A stretch of 64,000 bases of DNA from Asterella californica (GCA_036924285.1 JAYKYS010000001.1:7465501-7529500); one strand, 5' to 3'; positions 22,048 to 35,239 are shown, counted from the first letter of the stretch. Numbers and translations are program-made. The notes: generated from the sequence alone by a model not told the origin.

Positions 22048-22941
22048 TGTCTTTAGTTTAACTCCAAATTTAGAAACAGAGATTTAAAGGAGAGTTCGAG
22101 CATTTGGTGAGGGGACTTCGAAATCTGAGAGCACAGGAGGGTAGAGCTCGTCATGCCAAGCACTTTCAGTGAAATTTTTGATCAATTTGAAGCAATAAAG
22201 ACGAAGTTATGACCAATTGAAGTTCGAATTGTGCTAGAATTGAATCACTTTTGTTGGATTTAGGGTTTTCAGTGTCACTTGCATCAGATTTGAGGAAATT
22301 GCTTCAAAACTTCGAGGTTGTGTTCTCTGCCAGCAGGGCTACGATTTCCCAAAAAGTTTCATATCGATTGAGGGACTGAGTAATTCAGGGCGGCCGCTGA
22401 AGCTGAGGGGGTCTGAAAAGCTCTTAATCTAGAGCAGCGACTTCAGAGGAGGAGATCTGGAGTTCTGTGTACATTCAGGAGTCTCAACTTCACAAGGATG
22501 TTCAGCATCCTATAGACTTCAAATACTGTGAGAATATTTGAAACTGATTGAGCCAATCTTCTGTTATAGGTCGAAATAGCCATCTAGGTACCAGAAATTG
22601 CCGTAGTTTTCTTGCTCAAAACTTTTCTGTTCATATCTTCGTGTCAGAATTTGATCTCAGGCTGAAACTTCGTCTGTGAGTTCAGTAGTATCTCATTTGC
22701 ATGTAGGGGAAGTTTAGAAGTCTAAACCTTCATAGTTTTCCTCTCCGTGAGTGTCAAAGTTCACCGCCGGATCCTATTACTGCCAGCTAGACCTGAATTT
22801 CGCTTTCTGAGTATATTACTAGATCTTACACATCTGTGTGAGTGTTTATAACTCTGTTGTAACCTGAAAGCCAACCTCTTGAGTGAACAACCACAGCCAG
22901 AAGCCCGGCGCTTTCCTAGGTAGACGGATCACACTCCGACA
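22048..22941 (+). mobile_element. LTR of Ty3/gypsy family F, copy 1
   Basis: Matches 62946-63839 along its length. It starts TGTCTTTAGTTTAACTC and ends ...CACTCCGACA (TG...CA). It includes the shared landmark 'cagggcggccgctgaagctg'. Gag-like coding follows directly in this copy, whereas the right-edge copy keeps a primer site. The leader and PBS were therefore deleted here. Confidence 0.8.
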
Positions 22942-24145
22942 CCGGATGATCCTCATAGAACTTCAGAGGCTCGAACGGAAGAAGAAAGAGACTCTGCGGG
23001 ATTACACATCTTGGATCACATCCCTTAGAACCAAGGAAGATCCGATTACTGTGCCCAGCAAGCCGTGGACTGATACTTGGGAGGATTGTCTTAGGATATG
23101 GAGTTGTACAGAAGCATGCCGAGTAGTATGAAACCTTGAGCATCACTCGAAATATGACGAAAGACAGAGGGAAGACCTCGAAGAAGTCCAAGAAGTCTTC
23201 CAGGAAGTCCAAGTCCACTGAAACTGATAACAGTGATTCAAAAGCATGTTGGAAACACCAGTCACTCTTCTGAAGCGATCTTCTTATGACTTCTTGCGAG
23301 ATTTGTGGAATCAGAAGGCGGATGTAACCTTCCAACAGCTTTTGGATGACAACGTTGGTTACAAGAAGCTGATACAATATGTTCTTCGAGGATCGAGAAA
23401 GAGGAGGACAGAGAAACTTCCCTAGAGTACCTCGATCCTAAGGACAGAGCATGAGGACTTGGGAGCCCCAAAACTTGATATGGAGATCCATGGCTGTCTT
23501 CTGAAGAAGGTATCCATTGATTCCGACTCCGGAGTTAACATTATGACAAGAAATTGCGCATGCCCTAGGCTTCACTGAGTTCCAGCCTACTCCGAGAATC
23601 CTCAGAATGACGAACCAGACCAGAAGATGGCCTTTGGAGCAACTGAAAGATATCTTGACAGTAATCGGAGGAGTATCTTTTTACCTCACTTACATCATTT
23701 TGCGACCTGTGACTAAGATTGGATATCATGTGTTGATAGGAAGACCTTGGCTGTATGCTGCAAATGTAAATTTGCAGCATCGGTGTAAATCGATATAAAT
23801 ACCGATTGGAGAAGACATCGTTTGAGGTTTTCCAATCCTACACCCAAGCCAGATGAGAAGACCAAAGTCTCACTCCCTTGGATGAAGATTGGACATCAAG
23901 GTGAAACTCTCTCTACGACTGAGAGGTACACGTCAGAAGACTCAGCTGCGTCTACAGACATTGATGAACGATATGATGAGTTTGTGATGAATAACTTGTG
24001 TACTACAGAAGTAGCAGAGATAGCAGAAGAAGTGATCTGTGGATACATTGAGTGCTACGAAATTGCGGAAGAAGATCTTCCAGAAGACGAAAGTACTGTC
24101 TTCTTTTCGAAAGATCCCTTTACGTCAGTCACAGTATGTGAAGTT
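22942..24145 (+). pseudogene. Ty3/gypsy gag and aspartic protease remnant
   Basis: 22946-23130 encodes a gag segment (LIELQRLERKKKETLRDYTS, WTDTWEDCLRIW). After several broken frames, the retropepsin active site appears at 23516-23545 as IDSDSGVNIM, equivalent to the usual IDSGSGVN motif with one extra residue. In another frame the rest of the protease follows: LGFTEFQPTPRILRM, then VLIGRPWLYAANVN at about 23733-23774, the C-terminal LGRPWL signature of plant Ty3 proteases. An acidic frame at 23822-24184 is of unknown type. Reverse transcriptase and integrase are missing. Multiple stops and shifts make it inactive. Confidence 0.7.
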
Positions 24146-24437
24146 TTTTCCAGATTATGCCAAGCAGCCCCCTTGCACCTTTAGTATAGCACAGGAACAG
24201 CAAATACCCGGCCAACATCAGTAAGCTAGAACTTAGCTTGATTTTCTCCTCTTTTGAGTCTCATAACATCACCAGTAAGCGTCAAATGAAACATATGAAG
24301 TGCCTTTGGGAACTTAACAACGAGCTCTACCACTTCGTGCAGTGAAAGTCATTATTTCACTCTATGAGCATCTTTGGAGCAAAAATATAAAATCTCAAAA
24401 TATAAGTTTTAAGTAAAAGCCGGTCCACGATGAGACA
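24146..24437 (-). repeat. LTR fragment of nested family (copy E)
   Basis: Matches the right-hand 290 bp of 57541-59186 and of 42150-43356, from 'cagcccccttgc' to the terminus 'ccacgatgagaca'. On the minus strand this is the first 290 bp of the LTR. The rest of the LTR is missing, replaced by the gag-protease remnant. Confidence 0.75.
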
Positions 24438-24762
24438 ACGTGGTATTTTTCTTTGTGTGTAATATGTCCACCTCTAACATTAATAGAACTATAATATATT
24501 TACAGATCTTCTTAGATGTTTTTCTTAGTTTTCCTCCTCCAAATTGTCACGGAGGAGAGTCACTTTATGTTTCACACTTATAATCTATATAAAAGTATAA
24601 TCTGTTTATATATATATATATACCTTGTGTCCTCAAAATATTTAATATCCATAAATTTCTCAGTGATGGTCGAACTAGATACTACTAGTTTTGACTCTTA
24701 AAGGGCTTCTAAAATGTTAATTGTTAGTCCATTCCTGAAAACACTAGAAGACAAGTATATAA
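24438..24762. other. No gene seen
   Basis: AT-rich sequence with a short TA microsatellite near 24608-24622. Nothing else was recognised. Confidence 0.5.
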
Positions 24763-24945
24763 ACCATAAGGCATGAGTACACAGACGTGCTGCTAAAAGT
24801 ACACGTCCGGAACCTGAAACTGTTTATACACGAATTAAGAATGAATTTAATTTATTACCTAACCCTTCTTGCAGGAAAGGTTAGGTACTAAATTAAACCA
24901 GTGAATATTTACCTCCTCCATCGAAAGATGGAGGTGAATAAGCAC
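24763..24945 (+). repeat. MITE-like two-hairpin repeat, copy 1
   Basis: Hairpin A has arms at 24846-24867 and 24876-24897 (TTTAATTTATTACCTAACCCTT and its near-complement, about 20 of 22 paired). Hairpin B follows within 10 bp with arms CCTCCTCCATC and GATGGAGG. The same succession, with similar upstream sequence ('aaccataaggcatg', 'agtacac'), occurs at 46950, 47366 and, without hairpin B, 48145. It has no coding capacity. The superfamily is not identified. Confidence 0.6.
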
Positions 24946-27900
24946 CAAGCCTTAGGGCAAATCCAGAATTTCTTCCTTGAACCGTTGATGGGTTATATCT
25001 CATGCCGGCAAACTGGGATGACGAGTTCTTGGCAAGGTCACTTAAAAGATGATTTTCTTTACCGGCATGGAATCAGCTCGTGATCATGAACTAACTCTAC
25101 AAAACAAACCCGTCATGTCAATACCGGTCCCGGCGCTGCAGCTGGGACAAGGCTGTGACCTCTCTGACTACGTGAGCATCAGAGTCATTTGTGAGCCCCA
25201 TCAGTAAACATTCTTTCAGCGGTTCTCGGGATTCCGTCGGCCCAGGCTTATCTGGGTGATAGATCCACGGAAGCTGCTGCTGCATGCCTTATGCTAGCTT
25301 CAGGCGAACTTCGGAAAGTGGTAGAGTCGTTCACAGTCAACAAATAATGCCACGCTAGCTAATTATGTAAGGATTCGGAGGTGAGACGAACGGTTGGTAG
25401 CAGATACCGATGGTGTCATATATATGCGGTCATACGTATCACCCAAAGTGCATAATTCTTGTCGTGTTTCTTGCTTCGTTTTCTTTGGAGAAATCTGAAA
25501 CTAAGCTAGGCTAAGCTAAGACATCTAGTTCTGGTATTGTAACATCTGTACTCTTCAGGATCGTATGATCACGTCGTGAAAAGTTCGATCTCACTCTCAC
25601 CTGACACCAGGTTTTGAAACCCCAACGCTTCCCCGTCCCTCGAAATCCCTTCATAGGGAATTCATAAACGTCGTTGCGTCCTCACTCACAAAGTCTCAGA
25701 AGTGGGCTACGTGTTGTAAATACTGTTCTCCAACGTACAGATCTACAAGTTTTCATGCTGACAGTGTGCTTCCATTGACATATATACACTAATTTAATCT
25801 ACTCAAGTCCCAAGCTTAGCTTCAAGTGGAAGCTCAAGTCTCTCATGATCAGAGAGACTGAGTCTTACGCCGACCATGCCTAGGGGACACTTGACGAAGT
25901 TCGAAGTACTGCAAGTAGAAAGGAAGCAGAAACGTCAATAAAGGACAGTATTGAGATCTGCAATGCGAGCTACCTGATAGGGTTGACAAAGTTATGGATT
26001 GGCATTCTTTCCACTGAATCAGGCGATCCAACCGGAGCTTGGTTTCTCAGACTCTTCTGAAGAACTTGCAGATGCAACCTGCCCGACATGTACTGGAGAG
26101 ACCGAGCAAATGCGACGGATTGTAGTCCATGCACGTGATGAACGGCTCAGGAAAAGGACGTTGTCGTCCAACTAGCTGACATGAAAATGATGTCAACAAT
26201 GATTGAGAGAGTTCTTCCTTCGCTACGATTCCTGCGAACCAGCTGTGCCTCGAGGCCGGAGCACCTGCATGGCGCTAGCTCTGGTCCGCAACCTCACGTT
26301 CAGAATCAATATGCCATGTCCGCGTTGGTTTTCCATTCTGTCTGGATGTTAGATTTGGCGGCCCTGAGAGCCTAGACGGCCCCCAGGAAGAGTGCGTACA
26401 CACAAACACACACCGGAGATGATAGACACAACTTAGCTTGGACATCAGTCCCAGTCTTATCCCATACTGTTTTGAGAAGATACTTTTCCTATTGAGCTGC
26501 CGAGAAGTCAACGTCGGTATCACGTTCGGATCTCTGATACGGGTTCGCAGATCCATGCAAGAGTTTCAAGCGATCGACTGGATGAGATCTAGAGAGGACA
26601 CTGAATCTCTTTCTGCGACGGGGGACATGCAAGCAACAGTTGCCTTCTTGATGTTCGGTATCTTTTAAACCGCAAATACCGGTACTATATATAAAAGGAA
26701 GAAAATGCATATATATTTTTCTCTCTTTTTACTTTAGTTCACGGGGAATATGAATTCTGCTTTTGTGCAAGAAACTATTCAACTTTTAACTCTATATACC
26801 TCAATCATAATAACTAGACTGACTTAAAACAAATGACAAAATGTAAAGCTAGCGAATAGCTTTCAGTTGAATCTTTACTTTGCTGATTCATGACTGAATG
26901 AGAATAATACGATCAAAATCCCTATTGCCATTAAAAGGATTGTCTAACTTTTGTTAAATATCATTAGAGGTCACATCTAAACTCTACAGGAAGACAAGAA
27001 GACAAAAAACAGCAGTTAGTTAAATCATTTTGAGATGAAAGCAATTATGTATCAGTAATATATTAACCCACCTCATTTGTAAATTAGTATGAGTCTTGAG
27101 TCACTCTTTGTCTTTACCAGATCTGAAGTCTAAGTAAAATGTGTATATTTCATCTCAATATATTTTGTTTAAGTACTCTTTCTGATTAGTTCTAACCGGC
27201 TGATCTATTATCAGTTCTAATTAACAGGCTCTTAACATGCTCTTAATGTTCTGTTAGGGAGATAAAGTTCTCATATGCAGAGAGACTTGGATTGCTGTTC
27301 TCAGTTTTTTAAACTGTTCCCGGTAACAGTTTTCCTGCGCTAAATAATTGTAACTCGAGAAATAAAAAACTCTGAGTGGCCATGGGACCCTTATACCAGT
27401 ACTTGTGGTTAACGTTTAATATAATATTTTTACATGCATGGGTGCATGGTTAAGACTACTAATTACTTTTCCCTCGTCTATGACTGGTTTTAGATTTTTG
27501 ATACTGTAATTAGCTATAGCATCACAGGTCTACGTACCGTACGTGCATGCAGACAGAGCTTGCAAGCAGAACATCTTCCCTCCTTAGCTAGCTTAGCATG
27601 AGAAGGATCTCTTTCCAGAGGTTTGGCCAGTTTCTACGCGGCCCCAGATCAAATGAGATTTCAGACTTGAGAAAATTGGAAGGGGAGCCGAAGAGTGAGA
27701 TTCGTCAGCACTTTCTAGCTGCTCATCAACAGAGGCAGCAAATTTGCACATGGGAATATGTCATACCAATATTACTGAAGAGCTTGACGTACACAACGGC
27801 ATCGATCTCCGTGAGTCAATGAATAAGCGTGAATTCGATACTTGAAAATAACGTCATGGAGAACTGTGCAGGCAGTCACAATTTGATTCTCGCACAGCTT

Positions 27901-28237
27901 TCTGAATAGCACACGACCCGCCAGCGAACAGGAAAACTTCGGGGTCGCAGTAGTAGAGTATATTTATGACACAAAGTATAACCTTCAGGAAGACCGCTGA
28001 ATCCGCTAACCAGAAAAGACCATCAAACGATGTGTTACTTAAATAATTGGGCATCGTCAACCGCCCCTTGTAGAAGCGGTCGATCGAGTATCACTATTGA
28101 CTCCGAATCGTTCTCATGATCGGACTCTGAATCTTACGTACGACTTGTGCTAGCTGCTAGCTAGCTATACAACACACATTGAATTTCTCATGATGATCAT
28201 ATATTTCCGACCGCTCGCTGAAATTATCTGATCATGA
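24946..28237. other. No gene seen
   Basis: Only short unrelated open frames were found (for example 26181-26375, 26438-26668, 27598-27822). No repeats shared with other parts of the window and no RNA gene were recognised. Confidence 0.5.
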
Positions 28238-29755
28238 TCAAGCTCTGCGTGCCAGAGCTGGCGAGCTGGTAATTCCTTCCGTGATCTTCCCGAAGTTAGA
28301 ATTCTTCCCTCCGACCATTTTTACACCTCCAGGAGCGGGCGAGAACAATGAAGCGAACAAGGGATCGGCCTCGAGGTTTTTCATCCGGTCAGAGTGTAGA
28401 TTGAGAACCGCCGCCATGTTCCCTGGGCCAAGCGGACTCGGCATCATGCCTACGCCGTCGATCAACGCGCGAGGGGGTGCATTTCTCGTGGCAAAAGTCG
28501 GAGTCCCCCATCCGAAGTCTATCTCGTAAAGAGGGAAGTGAATCCAGAAAGTACCGGCGACGTCATGGCCGACAGAGTTGACATGTTCGGACTTGGAAGA
28601 AGTGAGTCCCTTGACTTCCACCCAATCGATGAGCGATCGGAAGTAATCCTCAGATATGCTGCGAGTTGCCTTCCGGATGATCATGGCGATGTGTGACAGA
28701 GATCGAGTTCTGATCTCTGTCTCGTCGCTTACAGCGCATGCACTACAGACGACGTTTCCGAAGTAGCCAGGGGGGAGATTCAGCCGTTTCCTTCCATCGA
28801 CGAACATGAAGAAACGCGTTCGTTTTGGGGTGGTATCACACCCAGCAGCAGCAGCACTCCTGGCTTCACAATCATCACGATGATCGTGTGCACCCCCACG
28901 AGCTCTCACCATTGCCTTCCATAAATACGCTGAGACCACCTCCACCGTAGTAAACTGGTCTGTAGTCTCATCCTCGACCGTGATGATGCCCCTCAGCTTC
29001 TGGACCCCTTCTTGTCCGATGTGGAACACCTTCGAAACTGCAGGTTCTTTCCAGAGTCGGGCAACTTGGTGTAAGTCATCTACCTTGAGTCTTCTAGTAC
29101 TATATCCCTCCTGTATGAGGGAAGGGTCAAGTGGCTCTCTAGGTTTGAGAAGGTCTCGACGGTGTACAGGCCTGGCAAGCATTGGTTCCCCCCGAGCTAC
29201 TTCCGACCATGACCTTACGAAATGACAGCCCGAAAACCCATCTGCTACGCTGTGGTGCCAGTCCACGGCGAGTGCAATACTTTTACAGGTAAATTGAGTG
29301 AGCTGAATAATCAGAACGGGAATGGACATGAGCTGGTCGGGGAGATAAACTGGGCCAGGTCCCAGTCTGGCTGCGTCGAGCCCTGATAAGGTTGGAAAGG
29401 GCTGACCATATCCCCCTCCGGATCCTCCTCCTGCTGCCTCTCGGAGCTCTTTGTCGACCACCGCTTCCAGAAACATGACTCCAGCATCGTTGCAGTGCAG
29501 GTCCACAAGCCCATCCTTACGCAATGCCAGTCGTCCTGCTAGAGGGTAGAACTCAACCAGCACATCTTTGAGAGACTCTTTGAGTGTGGTGACGACTTCC
29601 GCATAGCCTGTACGGTTTAATACACCCTCGTAAAAGCAAACGAGACTCACAAAAGTCGGATTCACCACTCTATCTAAATTGCTCAAACTCAGCCAGTGCT
29701 CTTCTGTTGGAATGGACGGGACAACCCATGTTCGAGCTGTCGTCTTGACCTTCAT
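28238..29755 (-). CDS. BAHD-family acyltransferase (hydroxycinnamoyltransferase-like)
   Basis: An intact single-exon gene of 505 residues. BAHD enzymes transfer acyl groups from CoA thioesters to alcohols or amines of specialised metabolites in the cytosol. The family hallmarks are present and in order: YPLAGRL (70-76), the catalytic HxxxD in HHSVADG (His168, Asp172), YFGN (331-334) and DFGWG (413-417). The start MKVKTTARTWVVPSIPTEEH fits the usual N-terminus. The protein is longer than the typical 430-460 residues because of a Gly-rich loop (109-116), a charged Ala-rich insert (about 287-311), and a C-terminal tail beyond 470. The layout resembles HCT or spermidine hydroxycinnamoyl transferases, but the acceptor cannot be inferred. 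It is more GC-rich than its flanks and has no intact neighbour nearby. Confidence 0.93.
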   Translation of the reverse strand: MKVKTTARTWVVPSIPTEEHWLSLSNLDRVVNPTFVSLVCFYEGVLNRTGYAEVVTTLKESLKDVLVEFYPLAGRLALRKDGLVDLHCNDAGVMFLEAVVDKELREAAGGGSGGGYGQPFPTLSGLDAARLGPGPVYLPDQLMSIPVLIIQLTQFTCKSIALAVDWHHSVADGFSGCHFVRSWSEVARGEPMLARPVHRRDLLKPREPLDPSLIQEGYSTRRLKVDDLHQVARLWKEPAVSKVFHIGQEGVQKLRGIITVEDETTDQFTTVEVVSAYLWKAMVRARGGAHDHRDDCEARSAAAAGCDTTPKRTRFFMFVDGRKRLNLPPGYFGNVVCSACAVSDETEIRTRSLSHIAMIIRKATRSISEDYFRSLIDWVEVKGLTSSKSEHVNSVGHDVAGTFWIHFPLYEIDFGWGTPTFATRNAPPRALIDGVGMMPSPLGPGNMAAVLNLHSDRMKNLEADPLFASLFSPAPGGVKMVGGKNSNFGKITEGITSSPALARRA

Positions 29756-29907
29756 GCTCGTGAATCTACTTTCTGTATTAACAACCCCACTTCAGGTATC
29801 TTCCTGGATCGACTCGATGCAAGACAAGCTTAAGAAATGGGACCCGGTTTAATTTGGGTACCATCAGACAGAGAGGCAGAGTGCAGAGACAGAGAGCTCG
29901 AGTCTCT

Positions 29908-29916
29908 GATATATAC
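29908..29916 (-). promoter_or_regulatory. Candidate TATA box of the BAHD gene
   Basis: On the minus strand this reads GTATATATC, about 155 bp upstream of the ATG at 29755. That would leave a 5' leader of roughly 120 nt. It is position-based inference only. Confidence 0.35.
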
Positions 29917-29929
29917 GTAGGTCCATAGC

Positions 29930-32900
29930 TGTAGCTAGTGCCATTATACTATGCTATTGGGGTCGCTCTGTTGATGACCTAGGCCAGGATTACTAGTATA
30001 CTCATTGAGCAGAGCCATAATGGAAGGTTCAAAAGCTCGCTAGATCAGTACACATAACACACTCAGAATAGGGCCTAAGGGTGTCGCTGTGCCAAGGCAC
30101 GATAGATCATGCATTTTGCAAACAGCAGTGCTACCTTACCCTCAGCTCTAAGCACCGTTTGGGCCGAATTCAAAAGCTGACTGAGAGTCCTGTTGTTAGG
30201 TGGAATGTGCGGCCTAGAAGAAGCTTTGAGGTTTTATATACTCCTACTAACTGCTGGACGCAAACCGTCTTGTATACTAGTGATAGAGCGTCAGCAAAGG
30301 ACAACTTCTTTAGGCAGGTTATGAAGCTGCAGGGCTTGGAATATTTCTTGGAATGCCCGTTCTGTTTTATATTCGTAATGAAACTCTATCGTTGAATGTT
30401 TCGTCTGGAACTTGGACGTATTGAGTTCAAAAGGTAGAGAGGATCATGTACACAAACTTGTGTAGCACTACTATCTTTGACAATGAGTTGTACCCAAAAC
30501 CTGCTTTGCAGCTAAACCTATTGGAGCTCGAGTGGGGTCTGTATTCTGCCAGCTAGCTCAAGCTGCGGTATCGAGAGGGGGAGCTCCTGCTCCCTATTTG
30601 TTTCATTAAACAATTTTGTCCAGCAAAGGCTCTCAAAGTCCAACGACTGCAAGCCAATGAATGGCTGAGATGAATTTTGATCAGGATTTAGATGTGTCTG
30701 AACGCCATGATTTCCTGGAAGTAGTAAGGCCTAGCCTACACGGCACCAACATGGCATTTCCAAATTAAACCGCATTTAGACATTCCAGAAGAAACTATCT
30801 CAACCTCGAGACTCCAGATATCTGGTAGTTTCTCTCTTTAATACATTTTTTCTTTCCTCCAAGTCGAACGGATGAAGAGAACCTTCTCCTTCGTTTACTT
30901 TTCCTTCTAAATGGAAGATAGAAAAAAGAGGAAGGTGAACATTTCGGAATCCTTTTGCCCTAAACGGGCTGTGCTATCTTCTTCGCTTTCTGTACCACTC
31001 TGAAGAATATTCACGAGAGAAAGTAAAGATCTAGTGTTTGACACCTCTCTCCGACGAGATTATAATGTGGGTTGTGATGGGATCGAAGTATAGGTCTGCA
31101 TGACGAGATGTTAATTTGCCACATATTAGATTATAATGTCTGTCTGTAGCCTCTCACTACGTTGACTTTGATTGAGTGAACTGAAGTGACCATTTCAACC
31201 CTACCCCACGAGCACAGTAGGCCTGTCCTTAAGTAAGCGAAGCACGAGGGCTTATTATCTGATAGCACCTTGAAACCTTCTTTAATTCGCCCTTCATTGG
31301 CTGTTGGCCTTGAATGGTAGGTTGCATCTCCTCTACCGGTTCGCACCATTCTGCATCGCAGTATATTTGTGCGATTTACCTCCCCTTATGCCTGTTCCCT
31401 TTAGACAGGACTCGGGTTTACCGCGCCATCTGCAGTACAAACACGTGTTTCTTGGCCAACAATCTAACTTAGTATATATAAAATATACTTCGCAACCTCT
31501 TGAAACTGAATACAAACAGAGTCTTTGAGAAGTGAGAAAGAATATAGATACAATGACACTCCATAATTTAGATACTGATTGTTACATTAGGAATGCTAAA
31601 AAGATTCCAGAACAAGCTTTCCTTATCAGGTACCAGAAGTTATATCATAAACGAAAAGAACGGTAAGGAATCAACCATATATTTATGAGTTGACGGTAAT
31701 TGATATTTTTCATTGTATGAATTAAATATCTAAGAATAGTACTAGATTATAGTCAACAGAACGACTCCCAATACCTGTTGAATAGAAGAGATATGCCTAT
31801 ATTAATATATTCACACTCTCAAGTTAACTTTTCTAGAGATGATTAATAAGTAAGTTATAATTTCCACTACCTCTTGATGGCATCACGCACAAGGGAATTT
31901 AATTATACCTGTTGGGCCCACTAATTTAATATTTTCTACTATCCTTTTATATGCATCATACACGTGCCACGTCTGGATCTGGTGTAAAATTTTGGTGGTG
32001 TCTAGATTGGAACTACTCATTCTTGATACCTAATAGACTGGGTGTCAACAAGTTACAACTAGTTCACGTTCACAATCAAAATCATTATATATACGTTGTA
32101 GTAGTATTTACTACTACAATAACCAATAATTTGCTGTCATTTTATTCTGTTATTGTTATTAGTTAAGTCCAACGTGTTAAATGAGCAGTAAAGTATAATT
32201 GTTAAAATTCTTTCAGCTTCACTTTTCATGGGATTATACGAAGGACTAATTTGCATATCTGATTCATGCAATAAAAGACTCTGAGGTAATGAATTCCACT
32301 TCTTCTATAATTCATAACATACATTTCACCATGGCTTGAAATGTTTGTTTTGTGATCAGAGTTCAAGCAATATATCATAACAACTGAAGCTCCACGTTAC
32401 TCTCAACAAGGTGCTTCGCTTGTCATAGCATTACGATGGATATATGTACTATTCGTGTGATTCACATTGTCCATAAAAAAGTGAAGATTTTTATTTTAGA
32501 AAATGACAATAAATTCTGCGTGTGCTTTTCAACTTTGGTCTTAGAACTTCCTAACTCTGCAAATGGATGTTTTCTACTACTGGGTAGTAGGTAACACAAA
32601 GACAACGTAGACTACTACTAAAAGACAGTAAATTAGAGATAAAGATCTTCTTATCTCTAATTAAGTGATATAATCTTAAAAATAATGATCTTTCACTCGC
32701 GAAGTTTTTTAAGTGTCGGTAGCGGAGCGTTCTGTAAATCGTTGAAGGTTGCTGATGACAACAACTGAAGATATCCGAAGTGATTATGCTGACATGAGTA
32801 ACGATAAATCATGTGAAAAACATGATCGCCGAAAGTTCAAGGGTTTCTGCGTTCAGTCAATCTACGCAGAGTGAATCGGTCCCTTCATCTGTAAATTTGA

Positions 32901-34997
32901 GATAAAGAAGTCTTTATCGCTATACGGGTGAAGATGCTCTTAATATGTACAATAAAGATAACGAGTTTTTTACCGCTATACGGGTGGAAATGCTCTTACT
33001 GCTAGGCTCCTAGACAAGGTCAGAGCACAGTCTGCTTCCTGGTACGTATACCGTACAGTAATCCGCTGACTTTGCCGTGTCAGTCTTCCAGACATCTCAA
33101 ATGGAGACATTAGACGTAAGGTCGGCGTGATGCCAATCAAGAAAATAAATTCAACATCCTGTGCGCTTTCCAGGCAATCATGAAGATACGTATAGACGGA
33201 CCGAGTTTACATGTTAGACGGAATTTCGACCTGTAGTAGATTTGCTAACCGTGAGTGACTTCTTTTGGATCGACGATGATATAACTGAGGTTCGCAATAT
33301 CTGCAAACAACGCAAGGGTCTCAAAACTTCTTGTCGAGAGCGAGCAGCGCAGAATAGCAAGTGGGACTACCTGAGGATTCATGAGGCTGAGCCAGTGCTG
33401 CGGAAACTCCTCCGCCGTGGTGAAACTCGGTCTAGAGTTCCTGCACAATCAACACAGTCGGGAAATTGTGGTGTTTTATCCAGGAAACGTCCGAGATTTG
33501 CAGTCGGTAAGTTTCAGACGGAAATCCAGCCCAATTCGGAAATCATTAATTTGGTTCAGTAGATTTTTCTCAAATTCTGAGAAGTCCTCGGCATTTGGAT
33601 GATCATATGGGAGAATGCCAAAATTGAAAGTAACCGCAGGCATCGAGACACAGAAATCTACTTAGTCAGCCCCCTCCAGCAACTTCACGACTCTGTCAAC
33701 CCTAGCAAATCAGAAGTTTTTACTTATGGGACCTGCAGCTGGACTCACTGTGCCTAGAAGGCGAAGCTTGGTCCATACTCTCCGGCAGGCGAGCAAGAGT
33801 CAATAATGACTCTCCCACGCCGTCAGCGGACATGTGACGCCTTTACCGTATTCACCAAAAATTTCTACGTTACTTTATCTAGATTCCCCTTCCTGCCGCG
33901 CGAGAATGGTGAAATGCGAAGCTTCCATTCGCTTCAAGTGATGAAGGATTCTAATGCTGCCACGGTAGAAAATGGTCAACTCGCTTCTTTCTTACCTCAT
34001 GCCTCCGCTCCATTTCGAGCAGCGATGAGATCTGGTCAAAACTCGACACGTTGTTCGATAGCACATTTGGCATGATCCCTGTACCTCGACAGCTGCTTAG
34101 CTTCTAGCACATCCTAGCGCACTACTGTAGTATCAAAGCTCTGAACCGCCTCCCACAGCAGCTACGAGTGACCCACGCGCAGGAAAAGGCGATGTTTTTC
34201 TTGTACTTTAGAGTCCCAGACTCCAAAGTACTCCAGAGTGTGGGTGTTCAGCTTCTAGCTTGGAAGGGATTGACGGAGCTACGCTAGAACTCGCTGGAGG
34301 ATGATTTTATTTATCTGTAGCGCTGGAGACACACAGTTGATCAGGAGGGAAGTAGAACATTTTTAGTTCTCCGAGACTCGCGGATATGTTAAAGCTCGAA
34401 CTCCATGCAACTTGCACAGCGACTTCTCGAGCAGTGGCCCGGCGACGATGTTCTATGTAAGAAAGGAAGTCGTTAAAGCCGTTGATTTATCTGCGTCTGA
34501 TTTCCACTGTGTGAGGTATTTGCTGCAAGGAATCCGCGGCCGGGATCTGTTTTGCTAACTGTTGAAGGCAGGAAGAAGCTTAATATCCAGCCCGTTGGTC
34601 GGCTTCGAACTCTCCTTTGGCAACCACCTGTCACAGACAATGATTGAGTTGACAAGAAACAACACGTGAGGAACTCTGGAATGGAACGTTTTGGTGAGTA
34701 TGAGCGCGCATCTGAAATTTTTATATGAGGCCGGGATCTCCTCTCCACAGCTGCACCCTTGGAAAAGTCGCAGCGGGGAACTCGAGGGCCACCAAATATT
34801 CCTGTAATTGCCATGCCCATCCGAGAAGAAAACGTTTTCTGGAGAACCTCGTGCCGATTCATTTGCGGAGAACTGCAGAGAGAGAGAGGGAGCCGCAAGG
34901 GTGCTCGACACGGTACTTACTGTGCTATGGCCTGGTACTTCCAGTGCGTAGATGCAGAACGTGATGCAAGAATTATTCAAGACGTTGACTGAAACCC
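29930..34997. other. No gene seen
   Basis: Short open frames (30081-30395, 31304-31528, 33242-33602, 33806-34075, 34473-34992) show no recognisable domain. Small features are a perfect 11-bp-arm palindrome at 32097-32120 ('ttgtagtagta' and its complement) and a pair of about 27-bp repeats at 32917 and 32971 ('cgctatacgggtg'). The stretch may hold unrecognised old elements. Confidence 0.5.
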
Positions 34998-35002
34998 CAA
35001 AC
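34998..35002. repeat. Target site duplication CAAAC, left
   Basis: CAAAC directly abuts the left LTR and is repeated exactly at 45191-45195 after the right LTR. This fixes the ends of the Ty1/copia element. Confidence 0.85.
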
Positions 35003-35208
35003 TATAGGAAAAAGAGAGAGAATCGATGCACGAGAGAGCAAGTATGTGTAAGTTAATTGTTTACTGAATAATAAAAAAATAGGAGGTCCTTAGGCCAAGT
35101 ATTTATATTTGATACAAGAGAAGGCTCTAGGTCTGCCAAAGAGCACCAGCCCAAATATCCTGAACAGTTGTTGTGCTTAAGTTCATACTTAGACAGCCTA
35201 ATCTAACA
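35003..35208 (-). repeat. 3' LTR of the copia element
   Basis: 206 bp. On the minus strand it starts TGTTAGATTAGG and ends CTATA. It aligns over its whole length with 44982-45190. A short purine-rich stretch (GAGTGAGAG, minus strand) just upstream could be the polypurine tract. Confidence 0.85.
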
Positions 35209-35239
35209 CTCTCACTCAGCAACTAGTTGTTATAGACTA

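Noticed and set aside
28281..28529. Plus-strand frame within the BAHD gene
   Set aside because: Antisense shadow of the intact BAHD coding sequence.
32097..32120. Perfect 24-bp palindrome as a regulatory site or terminator
   Set aside because: It is in gene-free AT-rich DNA with no neighbouring transcription unit; chance or a tiny MITE scar is as likely.
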